Made by a program: the position numbers and the translations under genes. Shown one piece after another: positions 1-8,524 of a stretch of DNA of 64,000 nt. The stretch is from contig NZ_JAQMYP010000039.1 in NCBI RefSeq assembly GCF_028369295.1, positions 35,784 to 99,783 of the forward strand, read 5' to 3'. The notes beneath the pieces were generated by a model that made no database searches, was not told the DNA's origin, and saw only the letters and a program-made list of their open reading frames with translations. Every line of letters begins with the position of its first letter. The first letter of the stretch is position 1. Source of the stretch: Streptomyces sp. HD. Its GTDB lineage: Bacteria > Actinomycetota > Actinomycetes > Streptomycetales > Streptomycetaceae.

Positions 1-1328
1 TCGGCGACCGCTTCGCGGTAGCGCCCGGTGGCGTGTCCGGGCAGGTCAAGTGCCGTCGACAAATCCTGGGGAAGGAAGGCGCGTTCTTGGCGTACACGGC
101 CGAGCGCCGCGATCAGCCAGGGGAATCCGGGGGCTTCGCGCAGCGCGGCATCGTGGAACCACCAGTAGCCGCCGAACATCTCGTCGGCGCCTTCTCCCGA
201 CAGGGCGACGGTGCCGTGGTCGCGGATCGCGGTGAACAGCCGGAGCAGGGAATGGTCCATGTCGCCGCGCCCGACGGGCAGATCGCGCGCCCTGACGGCG
301 GCGTGGCGCAGGCCGGGGTCGGCAAGGCCGGCGCCGTCCAGCACCAGATCGGTGTGATCGGTGCCGAGGAATGCGGCGACCGCACGGACGTAGGGTGCGT
401 CGGGGCTGACATTGTGGGCGTCGGGAGTGAACCGGTCGGCGTGTCCGAGGAAGTCCACGGAGAAGGTGCGCAGGCGCTGTCCGTGCGCGTCGAGTTCGCC
501 GGCGCCGAATCCGGCGATCGCGCTGGAGTCGAGTCCGCCGGACAGCAGCAGGCATCGCGGGACGTCCGCGACGAGCTGTTCGCGAACCGTGCCGCTGAGG
601 AGTTGACGTGTGTGTGCGTGGGTGGTGGCGAGATCGTCCGTGTGCGGGCGGGCGGTGAGCCGCCAGTAAGGGGCTTCCCGCACCCCGCCACGCTCGACGG
701 TGACCAGGGATCCCGGGTGAACCTCCCGCATCCCCCGCCAGATCGCGACGCCAGGTGTCTTGACGCCCAGCATGATCTCCCGCAGTCCGTCGTGGTCGAC
801 CGCTGCCTCGACCCGGGGATGGGCGAGGATGGCCTTGGGCTCCGAGCCGAACAGAACGCCGTCGGCGGTGGGGTGGTAGTAGAGCGGTTTGACTCCCAGC
901 CTGTCGCGCACCATCAGCAGCCGGTCGCGACGGCCGTCCCAGATGGCGAAGGCGTACATCCCCACCAGGTGGTCGACGAGCCGGTCGCCCCACTCAAGAT
1001 AGGCGCGGAGCACAACCTCGGTGTCACTGGACGTACGGAAGCGGTGGCCGCGCCCGCGCAGGTGACGGCGCAGGGCGACGAAGTTGTACGCCTCGCCGCT
1101 GTACGTCATGACAACGGGGCCGTCCGCCGTCTCCTCGGTCATGGGCTGGGCGCCGCCGTCGAGGTCGATGACGGCCAGGCGCCGGTGTCCGAGGGCGGCG
1201 TGCCGGCTGATCCAAACTCCCGATGCGTCCGGGCCCCGGGCGGCCATGGACCGGGTCATGGCGTCGACGGCTTCCTGGTGATGTGTGAGGTCGGTGTCGA
1301 AGGCGATCCAGCCTGTGATGCCACACAT
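1..1328 (-). CDS. Asparagine synthase (glutamine-hydrolysing)-like amidotransferase, 3' end outside window
   Basis: The protein begins MCGITGW, so after Met removal Cys would be the N-terminal nucleophile of a class II glutamine amidotransferase domain. The second domain has the PP-loop LLLSGGLDSSAIAG near residue 262 and the EGADEMFGGY motif further on, as in AsnB. Ammonia from glutamine would be passed to an acyl-adenylate to make an amide. About 442 residues are visible; the stop lies beyond the left edge. The ATG is preceded by a CGGAG site. It is the last visible gene of the leftward cluster operon, 73 bp after panD. I infer a tailoring or amide-forming role on the cluster product rather than primary asparagine synthesis; beta-lactam-synthetase-like chemistry cannot be excluded. 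Confidence 0.9.
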   Translation of the reverse strand, partial: MCGITGWIAFDTDLTHHQEAVDAMTRSMAARGPDASGVWISRHAALGHRRLAVIDLDGGAQPMTEETADGPVVMTYSGEAYNFVALRRHLRGRGHRFRTSSDTEVVLRAYLEWGDRLVDHLVGMYAFAIWDGRRDRLLMVRDRLGVKPLYYHPTADGVLFGSEPKAILAHPRVEAAVDHDGLREIMLGVKTPGVAIWRGMREVHPGSLVTVERGGVREAPYWRLTARPHTDDLATTHAHTRQLLSGTVREQLVADVPRCLLLSGGLDSSAIAGFGAGELDAHGQRLRTFSVDFLGHADRFTPDAHNVSPDAPYVRAVAAFLGTDHTDLVLDGAGLADPGLRHAAVRARDLPVGRGDMDHSLLRLFTAIRDHGTVALSGEGADEMFGGYWWFHDAALREAPGFPWLIAALGRVRQERAFLPQDLSTALDLPGHATGRYREAVA

Positions 1329-1401
1329 GCCTACTCCGTAAGGTGCTGGGGCGGCTCGGCTGGTCCGGATTGGCCGGCGCCAGCCGTTGGCCGGGCCGGA
1401 T

Positions 1402-1824
1402 TCAGTCGACGTGGATGTGGTCGCCGCGCTCGGTGGTGCCGTCGGGCGTGCTCTCGGCCGGGTCTGATCCCAGAGAGACGATCTTGTTGCTGCCGTCCAC
1501 ATGAACGACCTTGGGGACGAGCCCGGATGCGTCGGAGTCCCAGATGTGTGCGTAGGAGATGACGATGACGGTGTCGCCGGGATTGATCAGCCGGGCCGCG
1601 GCACCGTTGATGCCGACCACGCCGGTGCCTCGGGGTCCTTCGATGAGGTAGGTGGACAGGCGGTTGCCGTTGTTGATGTCGACGATGTCGACCTTCTCCC
1701 CCGGCAGCAGCCCTGCTGCGTCCATCAGGTCGGCGTCCAGGGTCAGTGATCCGACGTAGTGCAGATCGGCCTGGGTCACGGTGGCGCGGTGGATCTTGGA
1801 CTTGAACATGGTGCGGTAGTACAT
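1402..1824 (-). CDS. panD: Aspartate 1-decarboxylase (pyruvoyl type)
   Basis: This 140-residue protein matches PanD over its whole length: the MFKSKIHRATVTQADLHYVG start, then Ser26, the residue whose Gly25-Ser26 bond is self-cleaved to form the pyruvoyl cofactor, and the conserved VVGINGAAA and VISYA strands. It makes beta-alanine from aspartate. The ATG at 1824 has a GGAGGG site, so the five residues before MFKSK are likely real. It lies 81 bp after the aldehyde dehydrogenase gene in the same operon. A copy inside a biosynthetic cluster suggests a dedicated beta-alanine supply for the product (inference) rather than only for pantothenate. Confidence 0.95.
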   Translation of the reverse strand: MYYRTMFKSKIHRATVTQADLHYVGSLTLDADLMDAAGLLPGEKVDIVDINNGNRLSTYLIEGPRGTGVVGINGAAARLINPGDTVIVISYAHIWDSDASGLVPKVVHVDGSNKIVSLGSDPAESTPDGTTERGDHIHVD

Positions 1825-1905
1825 GGTTCGCCCTCCATGGGTGCTTGTGCGGATTCGGGGATACGGGAAGGTGAGGCCGGCGGTCGGGCACGGGGTGCGG
1901 GAGGG

Positions 1906-3324
1906 TCAGGTCTGGATGGCCTTGGTCTCCAGGAACTCCTCCAGACCCGTCCGGCCTCCTTCGCGGCCGTTGCCCGACTGCTTGTAGCCGCCGAACGGCG
2001 CGTTGGGGTCGAAGCGCGCGCCATTGATCTGAACCTGTCCGGCCCGGAGCTTGCGGGCCACGTCCAGCGCGCGGTCCTCGTCGGCCGACCACACCGCGGC
2101 GGCCAGGCCGTAGACGGTGTCGTTGGCGATGCGGACGGCTTCGTCCTCGCTGTCGTAGCTCTCGATGACGAGGACCGGGCCGAACACCTCATCGTGGTGA
2201 ATGGCCATGTCGCGGGTGACCTGGGAGAGCACGGTGGGGCGGACGAAGTACCCCCGGCCGGGTTCCGGCGGCGGCGCCGCACCACCGGTGACGAGCTTCG
2301 CTCCGCTCACCAGGGCGTTGCCGATGTGGTGTCGTACCCGGTCTCGTTGGGCGGCGGAGACCAGCGGCCCCAGTCGGGTGTGTTCGCAGGCGGGGTTCGC
2401 GGGCGTCCAGGACGGGGCGGCGGCGCGAGCCAGTTCCTCGGTTTCGCGGAGCTTGGCCCGCGGCACGATCAGGCGGGTGAGGGCGGAGCAGGTCTGCCCG
2501 TTGTTGAGGTACGCCGCCGCCATCACCGCGGGGACGACCAGGGCGGGGTCGGCGTCCGGCAGCATCACCGCAGGGCTCTTGCCGCCCAGTTCCAACATCA
2601 CCTTCTTCACGCTGTCGGCGGCGAGGGAGCCGACCCTGCGGCCGGCCGCCGTGGAGCCGGTGAAGGAGACCACGTCGACTCCCGGGTGCGTGACGAGAGC
2701 TTCCCCGAGGGTGGGGCCGGTGCCGCTGACGAGGTTGAAGACTCCCGGCGGCAGCCCGACGGAATCGATGATGTCGGTCAGTTCCCAGACGCTGAGCGGC
2801 GCGAGTTCGCTGGGCTTGAGGACAACGGTGTTCCCGGCGGCCAGCGCGTAGGCAACCTTGGCGGCCACCTGGTGCACGGGGTAGTTCCACGGTGTGATCG
2901 CCGCGACCACTCCGTAGGGCTCCCGCACGACCAGCGACGGGCCTCGGCGTTGTTCGAAGCCGTATGCACCGGCCGTCCGCGCTGCCTGCAGAAAGCTGTT
3001 GATGGGCAGCGGGACCTGTACGGCCCGGGAGAACGCCAGTGGGCTTCCGACCTCGCGGGTGATCAGCTGGGCCAAGTCGCCTGCACGGCGCCCCAGTTCC
3101 GCGGCGATGGCGTCCAGGTAGCCGGTGCGCTCGGCCACCGGGGTACGTGACCATGCGGGGAAGGCGGCGCGTGCCGCGCCGACGGCGTCGTCGGCGTCCT
3201 GCGCCGTACCGTCCGGTACCAGCGCCAGCGGCTGCTCCGTCGTGGGGTCCAGGACGGTGAGCGTCGAGGTGCTGTGCGACGGCTTCCATGAGCCGTCGAT
3301 GTAGATGTGGTCGTATGCAGGCAC
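1906..3324 (-). CDS. Aldehyde dehydrogenase (NAD(P)+ dependent)
   Basis: The 472-residue protein has the full ALDH active site: Asn147 in PWNYP, Lys170 in VLKPSE, Glu245 in LELGGKSP and the nucleophile Cys279 in NNGQTCS. It oxidises an aldehyde to an acid with NAD(P)+. The GTG start has an AAGGAG site that overlaps the stop codon of the upstream hydrolase gene, so the two are probably translationally coupled. Together with the BVMO and esterase genes it could complete removal or oxidation of a chain terminus (inference). The substrate cannot be told from sequence. Confidence 0.92.
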   Translation of the reverse strand: MPAYDHIYIDGSWKPSHSTSTLTVLDPTTEQPLALVPDGTAQDADDAVGAARAAFPAWSRTPVAERTGYLDAIAAELGRRAGDLAQLITREVGSPLAFSRAVQVPLPINSFLQAARTAGAYGFEQRRGPSLVVREPYGVVAAITPWNYPVHQVAAKVAYALAAGNTVVLKPSELAPLSVWELTDIIDSVGLPPGVFNLVSGTGPTLGEALVTHPGVDVVSFTGSTAAGRRVGSLAADSVKKVMLELGGKSPAVMLPDADPALVVPAVMAAAYLNNGQTCSALTRLIVPRAKLRETEELARAAAPSWTPANPACEHTRLGPLVSAAQRDRVRHHIGNALVSGAKLVTGGAAPPPEPGRGYFVRPTVLSQVTRDMAIHHDEVFGPVLVIESYDSEDEAVRIANDTVYGLAAAVWSADEDRALDVARKLRAGQVQINGARFDPNAPFGGYKQSGNGREGGRTGLEEFLETKAIQT

Positions 3325-3333
3325 ATGAGCTCC

Positions 3334-4299
3334 TTAGCGTGCACGGGGTCGCGGTGGCCGCGGTGTGCCGAAGTGGCCGCGCAGCGTGTGGGCGATGTGG
3401 TCTCTCGCGTGACGCGCGGCGGTCAGTCCCGGGAGCAGGAAGAAGACGTGCAGCGCGCCGTCATGGCGTCGGACGGCGGCGGGTACGCCGTCGGCCTGCA
3501 GACGTCGGCCGTACTCCTCGGCTTCGTCTCTGAGCGGATCGCACTCGGCGGTGAGAATCAGCGCGGGCGGCAGACCTTTGTGGTCCGTGGCGAGCAGCGG
3601 GGAGGCGTACGGGTGGGCCGCCTTTCCCGGCGAGGGGAGGTAGAGGTCCCAGAAGTGGAGCATGGCGGTCCGGGTGTTGAGGTAGCCCGAGGCGTACTGC
3701 CGGTAGGAGTCGAACGGGGAGTTCTCGGCGGGCGCGAGGACGGGGCAGATGAGTATCTGCAGGTCGATCTGCGGCCCACCGCGGTCCTTGGCCATCAGGC
3801 AGGCGGCAGCGGCCAGATTGCCGCCCGCGCTCTCCCCGGCGACCACCAGCCTCCCGGCATCGGCGCCGAACTCCTCCGCCCGCGCGGCCAGGGCGCCGAC
3901 GGCCGCATGGGCGTCTTCGGTGGGCCCGGGGAACCGGGTCTCCGGGGCCCGCCGGTACTCGACGCTCGCCACGACGGCGCCGCTGGCGTTGGCCAGGCTC
4001 CGCAGCGGCTTGTCGACCAGTTCGACGTCCCCGGCGATCCAGCCTCCGCCGTGGAAGAACACCAGCAGCGGGCGCGGACCGGGGCGTCGGGCAGGCCGGT
4101 AGACGCGGACGGGCAGCAGGCCGGCCGGGCCGGGAACGCAGGTCTCGGTGATCGCTTCCACCGGTTCGGCGGGGCCCTGGGCCTGCCGTAGACCGTTCAT
4201 CAGCTCGCGAGCTGTGGGGACGCCCACCTGGTCGAGGGGCGGCATGCGCTGCTCTTCCAGGCGGTCGAGGAAGGCGGCGGCTTCCGGGTGCAACGACAC
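3334..4299 (-). CDS. Alpha/beta hydrolase, HSL (acetyl-esterase) family
   Basis: The 321-residue protein has the oxyanion-hole motif HGGGW at about residue 83, nucleophile Ser157 in GESAGGN, an acid in the AECDPLRDEA segment and a C-terminal catalytic His in HDGALHVFF, as in hormone-sensitive-lipase-type esterases. The GTG start is preceded by AAAGGAG with a 5-nt spacer. It sits directly after the BVMO gene. An esterase next to a Baeyer-Villiger enzyme commonly cleaves the ester the monooxygenase makes; that pairing is inferred from context. Confidence 0.9.
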   Translation of the reverse strand: MSLHPEAAAFLDRLEEQRMPPLDQVGVPTARELMNGLRQAQGPAEPVEAITETCVPGPAGLLPVRVYRPARRPGPRPLLVFFHGGGWIAGDVELVDKPLRSLANASGAVVASVEYRRAPETRFPGPTEDAHAAVGALAARAEEFGADAGRLVVAGESAGGNLAAAACLMAKDRGGPQIDLQILICPVLAPAENSPFDSYRQYASGYLNTRTAMLHFWDLYLPSPGKAAHPYASPLLATDHKGLPPALILTAECDPLRDEAEEYGRRLQADGVPAAVRRHDGALHVFFLLPGLTAARHARDHIAHTLRGHFGTPRPPRPRAR

Positions 4300-4380
4300 G
4301 GCAACTCCTTTGGGACAGCTGGGATTTCGGGGCCGGCGGAATGCTGGGACAGCGGAATCCGGGTGCGGCGGACGGCCGCG

Positions 4381-5877
4381 TCACGGTGGGGTGCCGGGGG
4401 TGTGTCCTTGGCTGTCGGGCCGGTAATGGGCCAGGTTCAGCCGCCGGGTCCGGCGGCGGTACTCGGCGGTCTGGCCCGGCCAGTTGGTGGTGACGTAGCG
4501 GTTGGCTCCCCGGTACCAGTTGCGGCACGTCGACCAGACGGTGCCCTGGACCCGTCGGCGCATCTCCGCGGTGAAGGCCTCCTCGGCCGGAGGCCGTACG
4601 TCGAGGATCCGCCGGCTTCCGCTGGTGAGGATCCGCACGGCGTCGAGGACGTAGCGGATCTGGCTCTCGACCATGTAGATGACCGATCCGGCGCCGACGT
4701 TGGTGTGCGGTCCGTAGAGCAGGAACATGTTGGGGAAGCCGGGGACGGTCATCCCGAGGTAGGCGCGTGCGCCCTCGCGCCAGGTGTCGGCCAGCTTCCG
4801 GCCGCCGCTTCCGGTGATGTGGAGGGAGGTGAGGAAGTCGGTGGCGGTGAAGCCGGTCGCGTAGATGATGGTGTCGACGCGGTGCTCGGCGCCGTCTTCG
4901 GTGCGGATGCCGTCTTCGGTGATGTCGCGGATGGGATCGGTGACGAGCTCCACGTGGGGTTCGTTGAAGACCGGGTAGTAGTCGCTGGAGATGCCGATCC
5001 GCTTGCACCCCACTTCGTCCCGGGGTGTGAGGCGTGCCCGGACGGCGGGGTCGTCGACCTGTCGCTCCAGTTGCGCGGTGCAGCCGTAGGACGACAGGCG
5101 CATGATCGGCCGGCGGCGGGTCAGGCCGGGCACGGTCAGCTCGTTGAAGAGCCACCACCCCAGGCGTGCCGCCTTGTGGGCGAGCCGTCGGCGGATGCCC
5201 TTGCGCGGGGGGTAGATCCGGTCCCAGCGGGGCACTATCCAGGGTGCCGATCGTTGAAAGACCGTCAGATGTGCGGCCTTCTTTGCAGCTTGGGGCACGA
5301 TCTGGATGGCGCTTGCGCCCGTTCCGACAACCGCGACTCTGCGGTTGCTCAGGTCATGGGTGTGGTGCCAGCGCGAGGAGTGAAAGGCGTGCCCCTTGAA
5401 GCGGTCGGCGCCGGGTATCTCGGGGTAGGAGGGGCGGCTGAGCTGGCCACAGGCCGGTACCAGGACGTCCGCCTCCAGAGTTTCACCCGACTGTGTGTGC
5501 AACCGCCAGCGTCCGGCGAGCTCGTCGAAGTGCGCGGCGCGGATTTCGGTACGCAGCCGCAGATGCCCGTGCAGCTGGTGCCGGTCCGTGCAGCGGCGCA
5601 GGTAGTCGAGGATCTCCTGCTGCCCGGCGTAGCGCTGTGACCAGTCATGCGGTGCGAACGAGTAGGAGTACAAGGGGGCGGGGATGTCGCAGGCCGCGCC
5701 GGGATAGGTGTTGTCCCGCCACACCCCGCCGATGTCGTCGCCCTTTTCGACGATGGTGAATTCGTGGTGCCCGGCACGCTTGAGGGACATGGCCAGGCCC
5801 AGGCCGCTCACCCCGGCGCCGATGATCACCACATGGGGGACCCGCCGGGACCGCTGTGCGGACGCCGAGTGATTCAT
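4381..5877 (-). CDS. Flavin monooxygenase, Baeyer-Villiger type
   Basis: The 498-residue protein has an N-terminal FAD-binding GAGVSG at residues 20-25, an NADPH-binding GTGASA near 186-190, and the BVMO fingerprint FxGxxxHxxxW as FKGHAFHSSRW at 160-170. Known family chemistry is insertion of oxygen next to a ketone to give an ester or lactone. I chose the ATG at 5877, which overlaps the preceding stop as ATGA; an open frame reaches further upstream but is only the antisense shadow of the oxidase gene. The C-terminal half has a second well-conserved nucleotide-binding end with IIYATGF. Confidence 0.93.
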   Translation of the reverse strand: MNHSASAQRSRRVPHVVIIGAGVSGLGLAMSLKRAGHHEFTIVEKGDDIGGVWRDNTYPGAACDIPAPLYSYSFAPHDWSQRYAGQQEILDYLRRCTDRHQLHGHLRLRTEIRAAHFDELAGRWRLHTQSGETLEADVLVPACGQLSRPSYPEIPGADRFKGHAFHSSRWHHTHDLSNRRVAVVGTGASAIQIVPQAAKKAAHLTVFQRSAPWIVPRWDRIYPPRKGIRRRLAHKAARLGWWLFNELTVPGLTRRRPIMRLSSYGCTAQLERQVDDPAVRARLTPRDEVGCKRIGISSDYYPVFNEPHVELVTDPIRDITEDGIRTEDGAEHRVDTIIYATGFTATDFLTSLHITGSGGRKLADTWREGARAYLGMTVPGFPNMFLLYGPHTNVGAGSVIYMVESQIRYVLDAVRILTSGSRRILDVRPPAEEAFTAEMRRRVQGTVWSTCRNWYRGANRYVTTNWPGQTAEYRRRTRRLNLAHYRPDSQGHTPGTPP

Positions 5878-7274
5878 GACCCGGACTCGCGGGCCGCCGG
5901 GGGGATGTTGTGGTTGAACCGCAGCACGTTGTCCGGGTCGTATTCGGCCTTCACCTCGGCGAGGCGCGCCAGACGGTGCTCGTTCCAGAACGCTCGGACG
6001 CGGTCGGTCTCGTCGTCTTCGGAGGTGGTGTTCAGGTAGGTGTTTCCACAACCGAATCGCTTGAGCAGTCTGCCGGTCTGCTTCACCCAGGCGCGGCACC
6101 GGTCGGAATCGGCTTCGTCCTTCCACTGGCAGATCACATGGATCAGCCAGCTGTCCTCGCGGTGTGCGAAAGCGGTGGCGTCGGGCGGGACTTCGGTGGC
6201 CGCCGTGTCGAAGGGGTGGACATTGATGGTGGTGAGCGACGAGGGGAGGTCGCTGCCCATGGCGGCGAGGGCGGCGATCTGCTCGGACCCGAGGCTGGGT
6301 ACGAATTCGCTGGTCCAGTAATGGAGATTGCCGGCCGGCGTGAACGTATCGAGCATCGACTGCACCGCTACCAGCGGCATCGGGCCCACGCTGTCGTACA
6401 GCGGGTTCCCGAAGTCACGCAGCGGCTGTACGGCCTCCCACGCGTCTTCCATCGGTCCGAAATAGCGGACGAAGAGCGTCACCAGCGGCATTCCCCAGAA
6501 TTCCGCCGGGACGAAACCCGCCTCCGGGGCGTGGATGAACAGGGCGTCGGCACTCAGGTGTGCCGGACTGGTGGCGCTGAAGTCCCGCAGGAACTCCAGA
6601 ACCTGCGGGGCCTCTTCGACCGGGTGTGCCAGGAATCCGGCGAGCATCATCGGCCCGACGGGGTGTGCACGGAACTCGAAGGAGGTGACCACGCCGAAAT
6701 TGCCGCCGCCCCCACGCAGCGCCCAGAAGAGCTCCGGACGGCGGTCGGCGCTCGCCGTGACCAGTTCGCCGTCCACCGTGACCATGTCGGCGGAGAGGAG
6801 ATTGTCGCAGGTCAGACCGTACTTGTGGAGCATCATGCCCACGCCGCCGTTCAGGGTGAGCCCAGCGATGCCGGTCTCGGACATCTGGCCGGTGGGAATC
6901 GCGAGACCATGCAGCTGCGTCTCGCGGTCGACGTCCCCCAGCAGGGCACCGCCCTGCACCCGGACCGTGCGGTTCACCGGGTCGACGTGAACGCCCCGCA
7001 TCGGGGACAGGTCGATGACGATGCCGTCGTCGCAGGTGCCGTGGCCGGCGACGCTGTGGCCGCCGCCACGGACGGCGATCGGCAGTCCTTCTTCTCGGGC
7101 GAAGCGGACCGCGTTGACCACGTCCGCGGTTCCCAGGCATCTGGCGATGACCGCGGGCCGCTTGTCGATCATGGCGTTGTAGACGCGGCGGGCGGTGTCG
7201 TATCCGGCGTCCTGCGGCCCCAGCACCTCGCCGAGAAGCAGCCCGCGCAAGCGGTCCAACACATCATCCTTCAT
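5874..7274 (-). CDS. FAD-linked oxidase, BBE/PCMH family
   Basis: The 466-residue protein has the PCMH-type FAD domain with RGGGHS, whose His is the usual 8-alpha FAD attachment residue, and ends with the BBE-type YDPDNVLRFNHNI motif. The second covalent Cys of berberine-bridge-type enzymes is absent, since the corresponding segment reads GIAGLTLNGGVG; a single covalent link is expected. Family members oxidise alcohols, sugars or C-H bonds with O2. The ATG at 7274 has a GGAGA site. The gene overlaps the BVMO start by 4 bp. It has no Sec or Tat signal, so it probably acts in the cytoplasm. Confidence 0.92.
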   Translation of the reverse strand: MKDDVLDRLRGLLLGEVLGPQDAGYDTARRVYNAMIDKRPAVIARCLGTADVVNAVRFAREEGLPIAVRGGGHSVAGHGTCDDGIVIDLSPMRGVHVDPVNRTVRVQGGALLGDVDRETQLHGLAIPTGQMSETGIAGLTLNGGVGMMLHKYGLTCDNLLSADMVTVDGELVTASADRRPELFWALRGGGGNFGVVTSFEFRAHPVGPMMLAGFLAHPVEEAPQVLEFLRDFSATSPAHLSADALFIHAPEAGFVPAEFWGMPLVTLFVRYFGPMEDAWEAVQPLRDFGNPLYDSVGPMPLVAVQSMLDTFTPAGNLHYWTSEFVPSLGSEQIAALAAMGSDLPSSLTTINVHPFDTAATEVPPDATAFAHREDSWLIHVICQWKDEADSDRCRAWVKQTGRLLKRFGCGNTYLNTTSEDDETDRVRAFWNEHRLARLAEVKAEYDPDNVLRFNHNIPPAARESGS

Positions 7275-7335
7275 GAAATGTCTCCAGATTTTCGAGTCGT
7301 CCTGGAAATTTCTCCGGACTGTTCCCCACGGGCCT

Positions 7336-7782
7336 TCACGCGCTTTTCCGGCGATCTTCTAGGAATTTCACGAAGGCCTGGTGCATGTCGTCCGGAATTT
7401 TGGTCAGCACGCCACGCTCGGCATCGACGAACGCATGGACCGTACGGGCCTCGGCGATGAGCCGACCGCCGTTCTTCCGGTAGATCTCGTAGTAATACGT
7501 GAGCGTCCCGGGAGTGGCTGCCCAGGTCCTGATCACCAGGTCGTCCAGGTACTTGGCGGCGCCGTGGTAGCGGACCTGAAGATCGGTGGTGGCGATCTGA
7601 TACTTCCGATAGTCGGCACCGATATCGAGCGCGAATTTCTCTCGCCCGAGATCGAACCAGGGAATGTAGCTGGCGTAGTAGGCGTGCCCCTGCACATCGC
7701 ACTCCCCCCAGCGGACACGGGCCGTGGCCTCTACGCTGACGTCGCGCATGATATTCGTCGCGGACTGCACGAGACGTGGCAT
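7336..7782 (-). CDS. Acyl-CoA/ACP thioesterase, 4HBT hotdog family
   Basis: This 148-residue single hotdog domain contains GECDVQGHAYYASYIPWFD, matching the 4-hydroxybenzoyl-CoA thioesterase motif with its catalytic Asp. It likely releases the acyl chain from CoA or ACP. I chose the ATG at 7782 because AGAGGA lies about 10 nt upstream; an in-frame ATG at 7809 would add nine residues but has only a weak site and is close to the predicted transcription start. It is the first gene of the leftward operon. APE-type polyene clusters also carry a hotdog thioesterase with this role (family knowledge). Confidence 0.88.
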   Translation of the reverse strand: MPRLVQSATNIMRDVSVEATARVRWGECDVQGHAYYASYIPWFDLGREKFALDIGADYRKYQIATTDLQVRYHGAAKYLDDLVIRTWAATPGTLTYYYEIYRKNGGRLIAEARTVHAFVDAERGVLTKIPDDMHQAFVKFLEDRRKSA

Positions 7783-7827
7783 GATGCGTCGATCCTCTCG
7801 CGATGACATAGTGCCTGCGTTCCGGGA

Positions 7828-7856
7828 ACACTAGGAATGGACCTGAAGCGAGTCAA
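7828..7856 (-). promoter_or_regulatory. Promoter of leftward cluster operon
   Basis: On the minus strand TTGACT (7856-7851) is followed by a 17-nt spacer and TAGTGT (7833-7828), a good match to the primary sigma factor consensus. It would start transcription about 40 nt ahead of the thioesterase start. Confidence 0.65.
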
Positions 7857-7869
7857 TCCGAATCGTTCG

Positions 7870-7918
7870 AATATTTCCCGGCCCTTGCAGATCTTTCTCG
7901 CCGACCCCGGAATATTTC
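7870..7918. repeat. Paired AATATTTC sites between divergent promoters
   Basis: AATATTTC occurs at 7870-7877 and 7911-7918, 41 bp apart, or about four helical turns. Each copy has CCGG beside it and contains the palindrome AATATT. The pair lies between the two opposed promoters, so it could be a regulator site for both operons. The function is inferred. Confidence 0.4.
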
Positions 7919-7957
7919 AGTGGCGCCACAAGGACTGACATGAATCTTTCCCATGTG

Positions 7958-7986
7958 TTGACGCAGCAAGGATGCGCCTTTACGTT
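7958..7986 (+). promoter_or_regulatory. Promoter of rightward PKS operon
   Basis: TTGACG (7958-7963), a 17-nt spacer and TACGTT (7981-7986) fit the primary sigma factor consensus. The predicted leader to the acpS start is about 80 nt. Confidence 0.6.
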
Positions 7987-8074
7987 CATGCCATCCGAGG
8001 GGATTCCCGAAGGATTCCACCCATTCACCATTCCCTTTCACTGGTCTTATCGGTGAAGACGCGGAGAGCAAGCC

Positions 8075-8524
8075 ATGCAGATTCCCCATTCCGTCGGGCA
8101 GATTCCGACGCACATTCATTCGGCCGGTGTGGACCTGGTGGACCTGTGCCGCTGGGAACGTGCCGTGGAGCGCTGCGGAGACGCCCTGGCCCAGCGGTAC
8201 TTCACCGCTCGCGAGCGCCGCACCGCGCGGGAGTGGGCGACGGACGACCACTCGTTCGCCGAGGTGCTCGGCCATCTGTTCGGCGTGAAGGAGAGCGTGG
8301 TCAAAGCGGTGGGTGGGCTTCCCCCCACGGGCAGGCTCGCGGACATCTGCGTCGGGATCCCGTACGACGACAGGGACCCGGATGTGTGGACGGTGCGGCT
8401 GAACGGCCCCTTGGCGCGCTGGGCCGATGCCGAGCAAGTGGAGGTCGTCGGCTCCTCCGTCCCGATCGCGGGCGGCCTGGTGCTCTCCTGGGCGGCGGCC
8501 CGCACCCCGGGTGCGCCGTCATGA
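8075..8524 (+). CDS. acpS: Holo-ACP synthase (4'-phosphopantetheinyl transferase, AcpS type)
   Basis: The 149-residue protein has the AcpS hallmarks: GVDLVDLCRWERAVER with metal-binding Asp20, and FGVKESVVKAV with Glu73 in the KE(A/S) motif. It moves phosphopantetheine from CoA to the ACP encoded two genes downstream. The ATG has a GGAGAG site and follows the rightward promoter. It overlaps the next gene by 4 bp (ATGA). It is longer than housekeeping AcpS because of about 16 extra N-terminal residues. A cluster-dedicated copy is likely. Confidence 0.92.
   Translation: MQIPHSVGQIPTHIHSAGVDLVDLCRWERAVERCGDALAQRYFTARERRTAREWATDDHSFAEVLGHLFGVKESVVKAVGGLPPTGRLADICVGIPYDDRDPDVWTVRLNGPLARWADAEQVEVVGSSVPIAGGLVLSWAAARTPGAPS

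Noticed and set aside
1759..3150. A long plus-strand frame opposite the aldehyde dehydrogenase
   Set aside because: It is an antisense shadow of a clear ALDH gene, with Gly/Val/Arg-rich sequence typical of GC-rich complementary frames; the same applies to the other long opposite-strand frames in the cluster.
7831..8031. A 66-residue minus-strand frame between the two cluster operons
   Set aside because: It covers both promoters and the repeat pair, and its sequence has no recognisable pattern.
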